Of a DNA stretch of 7,068 nucleotides, positions 1-5,739 are shown in pieces. Source of the DNA: Nitrospirota bacterium. Its GTDB lineage: Bacteria; Nitrospirota; Nitrospiria; Nitrospirales; UBA8639. Under the pieces are notes generated by a model. It did no database searches and had not been told where the DNA came from. It saw nothing but the letters and a program-made list of their open reading frames with translations. A program made the translations under genes and the position numbers. Positions within the stretch are counted from its first letter, which is position 1, and each line of letters opens with the position of its first letter. The stretch lies in contig JAOUGQ010000150.1 in NCBI GenBank assembly GCA_029865515.1, forward strand, positions 1-7,068. Reading direction: 5' to 3'.

Positions 1-1
1 C

Positions 2-748
2 GATCTGTTGGTGCTGATTCAACGGCTTGAAGCCATTAAAGGCCTGGAGCGGATTCGCATTTCCTCTATTGAGCCCACGACGGTTCCAGAGAGCCTTCTG
101 GATTATATGAGTAGTTCCAGCAAGCTTTGCCGGTATTTACATGTGCCATTACAGAGTGGGGATGATCGTATTTTGCAAGCCATGAACCGGCGGTATTCGG
201 TTCGGGACTATCAAGAGGCCATGGACGCCGCTCTTCAACGGATTCCTGACGTGTGTTTCGGCACGGATGTTCTGGTGGGATTTCCTGGAGAGGGGCCACG
301 AGAATTTGCGAACACGCAAGCGGTGGTGCGGAATTTCCCCTTTGCCTATTTGCATGTGTTCAGTTACTCCCCCCGGCCCGGGACGGCCGCGTTAAAGCTA
401 CCTCATCCGGTGTCTCCAGCACTGATCAAAGAACGGAGCCGGGCATTACGCGAAGCTTCTGATCAAAAACGAATGGTGTTTCAGCAGCGGTTCCTGGGGC
501 GACGGGTCTCGGTGTTGTTTGAATCAGCGGAAGTCGAAGGGTATTGGCCGGGGCTGACGGATAATTTCCTTCGTGTGGCGGTTCGTTCTCCTCGCCGGTT
601 GCACAATACCATTCAATCGGTCGTTGTAACGGGGATGATGTCGGATAAAGTGCTAGGCCTGTTGGATCCTTCCTCTGAATTTCTGATGCCGGAACAAGAC
701 CTTGTGTCTGCCTCTTCACTCGTCCCAGCCATAGAGGGAATCTATTAG
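2..748 (+). CDS. mtaB: MtaB-type tRNA t6A37 methylthiotransferase, C-terminal part (5' end outside window)
   Basis: The reading frame is open from the left edge and shows the last 248 residues. MtaB is a radical-SAM enzyme with two [4Fe-4S] clusters that adds a methylthio group to t6A37 of tRNAs reading ANN codons, giving ms2t6A. Seen here are the second half of the radical-SAM barrel (ISSIEP near the start, then LHVPLQSGDDRILQAMNR, TDVLVGFPGE and the FSYSPRPGTAA stretch typical of MtaB) and a C-terminal TRAM-like RNA-binding segment starting around FLGRRVSVLF. The N-terminal UPF0004 domain and all cluster cysteines lie outside the window, so catalytic competence cannot be judged. The SPRPGTAA and GLTDNFLRV signatures favour MtaB over MiaB or RimO. 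Its TAG stop shares one base with the GTG start of miaB, which indicates one operon with translational coupling. Confidence 0.9.
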   Translation, partial: DLLVLIQRLEAIKGLERIRISSIEPTTVPESLLDYMSSSSKLCRYLHVPLQSGDDRILQAMNRRYSVRDYQEAMDAALQRIPDVCFGTDVLVGFPGEGPREFANTQAVVRNFPFAYLHVFSYSPRPGTAALKLPHPVSPALIKERSRALREASDQKRMVFQQRFLGRRVSVLFESAEVEGYWPGLTDNFLRVAVRSPRRLHNTIQSVVVTGMMSDKVLGLLDPSSEFLMPEQDLVSASSLVPAIEGIY

Positions 749-2115
749 TGAGCGGAACCCCCTTACTCCTCCCTACCAGTTTGAAAGTTCCAACCAGTCC
801 GTCTGGCAGAAGTGGCTATCAGGTGTATATGGAAACGTTCGGGTGCCAGATGAATGAGTATGATACGGAAATCGTTCGTTCCCTTTTAAAGGGCCGCGGG
901 TTTCAATTTACCCCCCACGATGATGAAGCCGATGTTATCCTGTTTAATACCTGCGCTATTAGAGAGAATGCCCACAATCGCGTGTATGGCCATTTGGCCC
1001 GTTATACCAACAGAAAAAAGGAGCGTGGATTGGTCATCGGGGTGTTGGGTTGCATGGCTCAGAATCTGAAACAAGAGCTGATGGATACTCGATCCTTCAT
1101 TGATGTTCTGGTCGGTCCTGATGGGTACCGGCAACTGCCTGATCTTCTCATGGATGCGCTGGAGCATCATAAACGGGGGTTGGCCGTTGATCTGTCTGAA
1201 TATGAAACCTATGCCCACATCGTTCCGGATCGGCCGGATGGCATCAATGGATGGATTGCCGTGATGCGGGGATGTGATAACTTCTGTTCATTTTGCGTGG
1301 TGCCGTATACGCGGGGACGAGAACGTTCTCGAGACCCTGAGGGGATTATCCAGGAAGCAAATCGGCTGGTGAGCCAGGGAGTTCGGCAAATCACTCTTTT
1401 GGGACAAAATGTGAATTCCTACCGTTGGGGTGATTGGGATTTTGCCCGATTATTAGTGACGGTGGCGGAGGTTTCTGGGATTCAGCGTGTGCGGTTTATG
1501 TCTCCTCATCCCAAGGATTTCCCTCCGGCCCTGTTTGAAGCCGTGGCGGAGCATCCCGCCATCTGTAAGACGATTCACTTGCCACTGCAATCGGCCAATG
1601 ATCGCATTCTAGAGCGCATGGGCCGGTGTTACACTCGACGTGAGTATCTCAAGCTGGTTGAGGCCATTCGAAAAAAAGGCCCTATTGTCTTGACCACCGA
1701 TCTCATTTGCGGATTTTGCGGTGAAACCGAGGAAGAGTTTCAGGATACCTATCGCCTGGTGCAAGACGTGGGGTATCAGGCGGCGTTTGTGTTTAAATAT
1801 TCTGAACGAAAGCACACCATCGCGGCCAGAAAATATGCTGACGATGTTCCTGAACAGGTGAAGGGATATCGGACAAATCAGATCGTCGAATTGCAAAAAG
1901 AAATTTCCCTGGCAAAAAACAAAGAGCTCATTGGTACCAGGGTGGAGGTCATGTTGGAGGGCGATTCGAAGAAATCCGAATTCCAATGGATGGGGCATAG
2001 TGATCACAATGTGACCGTTGTGTGGCCCAAAGATGACTTAGCCCGCCAGCCAGGAGACCTGGTGCCGGTCATGGTCCTGGATGCCTCACCCTCCACCCTC
2101 TATGGCCGTGTCTAA
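748..2115 (+). CDS. miaB: tRNA-2-methylthio-N6-dimethylallyladenosine synthase MiaB
   Basis: This is a complete 455-residue protein of normal family length. MiaB converts i6A37 to ms2i6A in tRNAs reading UNN codons, using SAM both as radical source and as methyl donor. The UPF0004 domain has the three auxiliary-cluster cysteines C33 (TFGCQMNEYD), C69 (NTCAIRE) and C102 (LGCMAQ). The radical-SAM CxxxCxxC motif is C176, C180 and C183 in MRGCDNFCSFCVVPYTRGRE. LLGQNVNSY around residues 217-225 is a MiaB signature, and a TRAM domain occupies roughly residues 385-450. The GTG start overlaps the upstream TAG and has AGAGGG 9 nt upstream. It leaves about 24 residues before the usual start of similarity (YQVYMETFGC), so a start nearer the ATG at residue 28 is conceivable. 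One oddity is an extra CxxC (C321, C324) where many relatives have V and P in VGFPGET. Confidence 0.97.
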   Translation: MSGTPLLLPTSLKVPTSPSGRSGYQVYMETFGCQMNEYDTEIVRSLLKGRGFQFTPHDDEADVILFNTCAIRENAHNRVYGHLARYTNRKKERGLVIGVLGCMAQNLKQELMDTRSFIDVLVGPDGYRQLPDLLMDALEHHKRGLAVDLSEYETYAHIVPDRPDGINGWIAVMRGCDNFCSFCVVPYTRGRERSRDPEGIIQEANRLVSQGVRQITLLGQNVNSYRWGDWDFARLLVTVAEVSGIQRVRFMSPHPKDFPPALFEAVAEHPAICKTIHLPLQSANDRILERMGRCYTRREYLKLVEAIRKKGPIVLTTDLICGFCGETEEEFQDTYRLVQDVGYQAAFVFKYSERKHTIAARKYADDVPEQVKGYRTNQIVELQKEISLAKNKELIGTRVEVMLEGDSKKSEFQWMGHSDHNVTVVWPKDDLARQPGDLVPVMVLDASPSTLYGRV

Positions 2116-2126
2116 TCCCTGTCGGA

Positions 2127-2158
2127 CCTCTTGTTTCCGCAGACGTTAGAGGCTTTTT
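2127..2158 (+). terminator. weak rho-independent terminator after miaB
   Basis: Twelve bases after the miaB stop, CCTCT (2127-2131) can pair with AGAGG (2148-2152), and a T5 run follows at 2154-2158. The stem is only 5 bp, with a 16-nt loop that may hold a further 2-3 pairs. The position is right for ending the mtaB-miaB transcript, but the structure is marginal. Confidence 0.35.
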
Positions 2159-2520
2159 CCCTCCCGTCCTCTCTACCATTCATTCCGTTTTTTATGCCAT
2201 TCCTCCTGCGTGTATCTTTTCAAGCCTAGTCTTTTTGGCCATCTACGTATTTTTGCCAGTCTGTGGCCGGTAGTCTTGCGATCAGGTCTTTACCTCAAGT
2301 CAGGTGCTCATTGTCCGATAAAACCTTTGGATATCTGTTAATTTCTGGTCATATGGCGGAACCGATTTGCTTCAAAACCTGGTATTCCTCCCCGAATGAA
2401 GTATCCATAAGGTCCGGACTAAGGAAGCCCAGTGAAAAGTCTGGGTGGGGGCTGGTAACCGGTTTTTTGAAGGCATACAACAGGGGCCAAGTGCGAAATA
2501 AGGGACAGGTCTGACGGATA
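2159..2520 (+). promoter_or_regulatory. long leader of the HDOD gene with alternative hairpins and a T6 run
   Basis: No convincing gene lies between miaB and the HDOD gene. The half nearest the HDOD gene holds structure. GTCCGGAC at 2412-2419 is a perfect palindrome. CCCAG (2428-2432) pairs with CTGGG (2441-2445). The overlapping AGCCC (2426-2430) could instead pair with GGGCT (2448-2452). A short CTGG-TAA-CCGG hairpin (2452-2462) runs straight into T6 (2462-2467). This looks like an attenuator: mutually exclusive helices ahead of a U tract, about 50 nt before the HDOD start. I recognise no named riboswitch class and no clear promoter. The Shine-Dalgarno of the HDOD gene is poor, with AGGGACAGG at 2501-2509 placed 11 nt from the ATG. 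Confidence 0.3.
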
Positions 2521-3480
2521 ATGGATTCCCAGATTCTTCAACGTATTAAAAATTGCAAGACGCTTCCAGCGATCCCGGCCTTGCCCCTGCAAGTGCTGCA
2601 ATTGTGCCGGGACGAGCGGACGAGTGCCAAAAAAATTGGGGACGTCATTAGCAAAGACCCCTCCTTCGTCGCCAAGCTGTTGAATGTAGCCAATTCCAGT
2701 TTCTATGGAGGCAGTCGGCATAAGGTCACCACCGTTACGCATGCCGTGACGTTGTTGGGCATGAATTCCATTGCCACCCTGGCATTTTGTTTTTCGTTAT
2801 ATCGAGATTTGCGAAAAAAAGGTGGAGGAGCGTTTGATCACACCCATTTTTGGCATCGATGTATTCTGGCGAGTTTGGCTGCGAAAATATTGGCCAAGCG
2901 CGTGCGGGTCACAAACGAAGAAGAAATTTTCCTTGCCGGGTTATTGCAGGACTTGGGGGTGTTGGTGATGAGCGAAGCCTTAGGCAGTGAATACGGATTG
3001 CTCTACAAAAAAGCCGACCAGGATCATCAAACACTCGAGGCGTTAGAACAAGGTCGATGGAAAACCGATCATTGCGAGATCGGAGCGTGGTTGGCGGAGA
3101 CGTGGGAATTGCCTGAGTTATTAAGGCAATCCGTCAAAGGCAGTCATGATCCTTCCCTGGCGTCCAGTAGTGATGAGGTGTCCCTGTTAACAGTTAAGTG
3201 TGTGGCGTTGTCGGGTCGGCTGGCTGATATGTGGTGCCATCGAGAACCGGATACTGCCATTCAATCGGCTATTCAATCCTCAAAGGAACTGTTGGACATT
3301 GAACCGGATGGAGTGGTGGAAGTCGCCAAGCAAATTGCTGAAGGAATTCCCGATATGTCCAGCTTTTTCCAGATCAGTTTAGGCAAACCCGAAGAAATTC
3401 AAAAAGTGTTGGACCGTCTTGAGCAAGTCGTGACGGGCGTCTCTCAGCCCGAAATCCCCGAGCCCGTCCCTACCCCTTAG
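2521..3480 (+). CDS. HDOD-domain signalling protein, no output domain
   Basis: This 319-residue soluble protein is an HDOD (HD-related output domain) protein. HDOD domains descend from HD phosphohydrolases but usually lack their metal site. They act as protein-interaction modules in two-component, chemotaxis and c-di-GMP circuits. The HDOD core spans roughly residues 10-210. It opens with LPAIPALPLQVLQL, continues with SKDPSFVAKLLNVANSSFYG and VTHAVTLLGMNSI, and closes with DHCEIGAWLAETWELPELL. The HD position reads LLQDLG, with Q143 in place of histidine, so hydrolase activity is unlikely. A helical tail (about 215-305) resembles the linker seen in HDOD-GGDEF proteins, but the protein ends in a proline-rich tail (PEIPEPVPTP) with no GGDEF. 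The chosen ATG gives a complete domain. It stands alone in the window, converging on the minus-strand cluster to its right; its partner is not visible. Confidence 0.85.
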   Translation: MDSQILQRIKNCKTLPAIPALPLQVLQLCRDERTSAKKIGDVISKDPSFVAKLLNVANSSFYGGSRHKVTTVTHAVTLLGMNSIATLAFCFSLYRDLRKKGGGAFDHTHFWHRCILASLAAKILAKRVRVTNEEEIFLAGLLQDLGVLVMSEALGSEYGLLYKKADQDHQTLEALEQGRWKTDHCEIGAWLAETWELPELLRQSVKGSHDPSLASSSDEVSLLTVKCVALSGRLADMWCHREPDTAIQSAIQSSKELLDIEPDGVVEVAKQIAEGIPDMSSFFQISLGKPEEIQKVLDRLEQVVTGVSQPEIPEPVPTP

Positions 3481-3525
3481 GTGAGTTGTTCGCTTCCAGC
3501 TTTGTATCTTTTTCCATAAGGCTTC

Positions 3526-3566
3526 TCCCTCCTGCGCCTATTCTCATGCGGAGGGACTGGCGCATG
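3526..3566. repeat. overlapping inverted repeats between convergent genes
   Basis: Three mutually exclusive hairpins share this stretch. TCCCTCC-(T)-GC (3526-3535) pairs with GCGGAGGGA (3548-3556), giving 9 bp with one bulged T. TGCGCC (3533-3538) pairs with GGCGCA (3559-3564). CATGCG (3545-3550) pairs with CGCATG (3561-3566). It lies 46 nt past the HDOD stop and 144 nt past the 2H-phosphoesterase stop on the other strand, so it may end transcription in either direction. Neither side has a T tract. The rest of 3481-3709 holds nothing I can support. Confidence 0.4.
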
Positions 3567-3709
3567 TCATTTCCAATACGGGGAGAATACCGGTACAGGT
3601 CTGGGTGTTTGCTATGGGATGGGAAAACCCACCAGAGGAGAAGAGGATTGTGTTGCAAGGCGGCCACATCCAATGCCCCTGTTAACGTTTATGTATACGG
3701 AAAGGGACT

Positions 3710-4222
3710 CTATCGGCTCAAGGGAACTGACAGAATGGGGAGCCAGTCCTTGGGATCTTCACTCCCGGCGCGGATAAGGTCAACGGTGTCGACCAAGAAG
3801 CTGAGGCGCAGGATTTCGGGTAAGGTTGCCGCGATCTTGTCTTTACGTTCAATGGAATAATGGCCATAGAGCAAACTGAGATGTGGCATGTAGGGGCTGG
3901 TACCCTTCGCGAACAGTTTTTTTGCCTGTTCATGCGCATTCAGTATTGCCTGGGTTTCTTGAACCTTTAGGAAAACGCATTGAAAGTACTGATCACCATA
4001 GGCCGGTTCGGTTAGCTGGATGTCAAAAGGTCGAAGAGATGTGCCAAGTTGGGAAGATCGCCCGGTAATCTCCTCTTCGGTGCCTGGGAGAGAACTCAGT
4101 AGCGTCACATGGGGCTCGAAGAAAGGGGCTTGATACGCTTTACTTAGTTCGGCAATAGTCTTCGCAAGAATGTCGTAAACCTTCCCGGACGGTTTAAGCC
4201 AGAGATGATACGTGGTCGCCAC
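3710..4222 (-). CDS. 2H-family cyclic phosphodiesterase (CPDase / 2'-5' RNA ligase-like)
   Basis: This 170-residue cytosolic protein is close in length to the plant cyclic phosphodiesterase (about 180). It has both 2H signatures: PHVTLL with H38 and T40, and PHLSLLYG with H114 and S116. These two HxT/S motifs form the active site of the 2H phosphoesterase superfamily. The FFEPHVTLL and YMPHLSLLYG contexts match the CPDase branch (ADP-ribose 1'',2''-cyclic phosphate or nucleoside 2',3'-cyclic phosphate opening) better than ThpR or LigT, but the substrate is inferred. The start is GTG, with AGAGG 5 nt upstream (plus-strand 4228-4232). That GTG overlaps by one base the TAG of the 42-codon ORF upstream, and the HIRAN gene precedes that, so the three are probably one leftward operon. 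No signal peptide or membrane segment is seen. Confidence 0.85.
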   Translation of the reverse strand: MATTYHLWLKPSGKVYDILAKTIAELSKAYQAPFFEPHVTLLSSLPGTEEEITGRSSQLGTSLRPFDIQLTEPAYGDQYFQCVFLKVQETQAILNAHEQAKKLFAKGTSPYMPHLSLLYGHYSIERKDKIAATLPEILRLSFLVDTVDLIRAGSEDPKDWLPILSVPLSR

Positions 4223-4350
4223 TAGCGCCTCTCATGTCTTTGCAAATGTCTCGCCCGATGCACACCATTGTGCTGAAGTGTAAAGATATCGCCATTCACC
4301 TTGCGGATGAATAAGGTCTGAAGGACGGTGTTCTGGTGGGTGCCGATCAT
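4222..4350 (-). CDS. candidate 42-residue protein between HIRAN and 2H-phosphoesterase genes
   Basis: I do not recognise this small ORF, which starts MIGTHQNTVLQTLF and ends RHLQRHERR. Three things support it. Its ATG lies 8 nt after the HIRAN stop. Its TAG shares one base with the GTG of the phosphodiesterase (TAGTG), the same junction as mtaB-miaB. By hand count 27 of its 42 codons end in G or C, rising to 17 of the first 20, as in real genes here. The product is basic and histidine-rich, with no membrane segment. The Shine-Dalgarno is weak (TAGAG before the start), so translation would depend on coupling to the HIRAN gene. It could be a bridging peptide that keeps ribosomes moving between two genes, a small partner protein, or chance filling of a 136-bp gap. 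Confidence 0.45.
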   Translation of the reverse strand: MIGTHQNTVLQTLFIRKVNGDIFTLQHNGVHRARHLQRHERR

Positions 4351-4358
4351 AATATACT

Positions 4359-5138
4359 CTATTGCTCATCCGGTTGTTTTGTTGGTGTGGTTGCTGTTGA
4401 TTTTGATGGCCTGATTCCGGTCCAAATGAGCAGCCCGCCGCTGATGACGAATATCAGTGGGAAGATCATTTCCGTTGAAAAAACGTTCTCACTGGCCTGC
4501 CAGGCCGCCGTGCCTACTTTCCCGCCCACCAAGGCGAGTCCCGTCCCAATTGTTACCGCGATAATCCTCAAGACGAGGAACACGACCCGTTTTATATTGC
4601 TTCGATATCCTTGTGGACTTTTAACTTCCCTGTTGGGAAGCAGCTTCGGAGTCATTGCTGCGGAACCTTTTTGCCTCCTTTCCATGCGAGGTCTTTCAGC
4701 CGGTTTCTCGTCACCGTTTTTCTTCCGGATTGGCCCAAGAATTTGAAACCGAATCGCAATGAACCCTTGTGTCGCAACATGGATGCAATCCAACCGGAGT
4801 TGAAGAAATGGCCAAAGCCCACTGGTTACAATCTGTTTAGCCGCATCCCCTGGAACGTATCCCAACATTTCATGTTTCGTAGAAAACATCTGCTCCGATA
4901 CCCCGAATATCTTGATGGCATGAGGATCCTTGGGATTGCTGGGTTCTTGTTCCCAGTCCAACAGTTGATTGGACCCTTCGATAAATTGCAAGACGGCAGC
5001 CTGCCGGTCTTGAATCCCCTCGATTTCAAGGTTTTCGTAGTAGATTTCATATCCGACTTGGATTGGAGGCAAGAAAGAAATGATTTCATGCATGACAAAT
5101 TTCTCACCGGTCTTTCTGGCACGTTTCAGCAATTCCAC
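4359..5138 (-). CDS. HIRAN-domain protein with two C-terminal transmembrane helices
   Basis: This 259-residue protein has a HIRAN domain at about residues 45-138. Its core features are LLDWEQEPSNPKDPHAIKIFG (L59-G79) and LGYVPGDAAKQI. HIRAN domains bind DNA, shown in HLTF/Rad5 to grip 3' single-stranded ends; bacterial copies are mostly uncharacterised. A charged linker (140-183, KKNGDEKPAERPRMERRQK) leads to two hydrophobic helices, about 184-206 and 223-242, and a short polar tail. The predicted topology is both termini in the cytoplasm, with HIRAN facing the nucleoid. Start choice is uncertain. The longest frame begins with GTG at 5138, which lacks a Shine-Dalgarno. The in-frame ATG at 5093 has GGTGAG 9 nt upstream and leaves the HIRAN domain whole (244 residues). 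It heads the leftward operon with the small ORF and the cyclic phosphodiesterase. Confidence 0.8.
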   Translation of the reverse strand: MELLKRARKTGEKFVMHEIISFLPPIQVGYEIYYENLEIEGIQDRQAAVLQFIEGSNQLLDWEQEPSNPKDPHAIKIFGVSEQMFSTKHEMLGYVPGDAAKQIVTSGLWPFLQLRLDCIHVATQGFIAIRFQILGPIRKKNGDEKPAERPRMERRQKGSAAMTPKLLPNREVKSPQGYRSNIKRVVFLVLRIIAVTIGTGLALVGGKVGTAAWQASENVFSTEMIFPLIFVISGGLLIWTGIRPSKSTATTPTKQPDEQ

Positions 5139-5343
5139 TATCGCTGAGTGTATGTGAGAGTCTCGGTTACGATCCTTTCAAAAAAATGCCTTTTTGCCCA
5201 TTTATACCAACAAGTTCCCTCGGTCTGCACATGGCGCACGGAACTTCACCTGGATCCGATCAACCAACCTTGTCTACACCATACAAAAATTGAGGGCTAA
5301 AGGAAATGAGAGGAAAGGGGAGCAGGTCAGTGAAGCATCGTCT

Positions 5344-5442
5344 TCAGTGCGACGTGTTTGCCTGATTCAAAAAATAAATGGCTCCCGCTAAAAGAGCCTT
5401 GGCTTGCTGAGAGGGCAGTCTCGGAAGGACGATCACTTCCAT
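5344..5442 (-). CDS. doubtful 32-residue ORF
   Basis: The translation starts MEVIVLPRLPSQQAKALLAG and ends IYFLNQANTSH. Its composition looks protein-like, with a predicted amphipathic to hydrophobic helix in the middle. The open frame extends upstream for nine more codons and includes two cysteines (GECRQCTH), which would form a CxxC if an unseen start or a frameshift were involved. Against it, there is no Shine-Dalgarno at the ATG, and the hairpin at 5369-5398, which looks like an intrinsic terminator, lies inside the frame. It may be the tail of a decayed gene. Family unknown. Confidence 0.25.
   Translation of the reverse strand: MEVIVLPRLPSQQAKALLAGAIYFLNQANTSH
5369..5398 (-). terminator. 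intrinsic terminator, minus strand
   Basis: Read on the minus strand, GGCTCT and GGAGCC form a 6-bp stem (one G-U pair) around a 7-nt loop, followed at once by ATTTATTTTTT. On the plus strand the arms are GGCTCC starting at 5380 and AGAGCC ending at 5398. It would stop leftward transcripts entering from the 5400-5700 region and insulate the HIRAN operon. No convincing gene precedes it. Confidence 0.5.
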
Positions 5443-5632
5443 GTGTGTGCACTGACGGCATTCTCCTGATCACTGAAGCATTGAAGATCTTGCGAGGTAT
5501 AAGCCGGGTTGGTGATGCAGACGGGAGGTCTTTGTGGATGCTTGGTTAGGCAGAGGGGAAGGAAAGTTTTGAATGACTTATGTCCTTTTTTCTTTCGTAA
5601 TGAACCCAAGCGATTAGGAAGGAGGTGCTTAC

Positions 5633-5651
5633 GTGAACGATAATCATTACG
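5633..5651 (+). promoter_or_regulatory. Fur-box-like site beside a consensus -10
   Basis: By hand alignment this stretch matches the 19-bp Fur consensus (GATAATGATAATCATTATC) at 14 positions, including the run GATAATCATTA. A perfect TATAAT follows at 5658-5663 on the plus strand, but no good -35 lies at the right distance. The same bases hold a 9-bp direct repeat, TTACGTGAA, at 5629-5637 and 5647-5655 (18-bp period). The site is AT-rich and the match is partial, so chance is a serious alternative. Confidence 0.25.
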
Positions 5652-5678
5652 TGAAGATATAATATATTCGATGTGCTC

Positions 5679-5732
5679 AAAAAATGGTTTGTGAGTATCA
5701 AGAGTCTCAGGAGAACTATGCACCCTACTCAC
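5679..5732 (-). terminator. weak terminator after the small membrane protein gene
   Basis: On the minus strand GTGAGTA (plus 5726-5732) and TACTCAC (plus 5691-5697) form a 7-bp perfect inverted repeat with a 28-nt loop. A T6 run follows 6 nt later (plus 5679-5684). The stem begins 7 nt past the stop of the 34-residue gene. The large loop and gap before the T run make it weak, but its position fits. Confidence 0.3.
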
Positions 5733-5739
5733 CCGGGCA

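Larger units (their letters stand above)
5139..5739. other. 600-bp gene-poor stretch
   Basis: No recognisable gene lies here. It contains a minus-strand terminator-like hairpin (5369-5398) overlapping a doubtful 32-codon ORF, and a Fur-box-like site next to a perfect TATAAT. Near 5187-5204 the minus strand has an AAATG/CATTT hairpin followed by T7, a weak terminator-like signal just upstream of the HIRAN gene. A TATAAA on the minus strand (5202-5207) is a possible -10 for HIRAN, but no good -35 accompanies it. Confidence 0.5.

Noticed and set aside
2263..2514. 83-codon plus-strand ORF in the HDOD leader
   Set aside because: GTG start without a ribosome binding site, random-looking translation, and it spans the hairpins and T6 run.
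3475..3522. 15-codon minus-strand ORF (MEKDTKLEANNSPKG) with a GGAGGG upstream
   Set aside because: Too short to judge, overlaps the HDOD stop antisense, and the purine run belongs to the inverted repeat.
3486..3860. 124-codon plus-strand ORF after the HDOD gene
   Set aside because: Composition is arginine/serine-rich shadow-like and it runs antisense into the well-supported 2H phosphoesterase gene.
4611..5147. 178-codon plus-strand ORF opposite the HIRAN gene
   Set aside because: It is the antisense shadow of a gene with a recognisable domain and membrane helices; its translation has no family likeness.
5546..5647. 33-codon minus-strand ORF starting MIIVHVSTSFLIAW
   Set aside because: No ribosome binding site and only a short weakly hydrophobic stretch.
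5433..5732. 99-codon minus-strand ORF with GTG start
   Set aside because: No Shine-Dalgarno, low third-position GC, no domain likeness, and it overlaps the downstream signals of the 34-residue gene.
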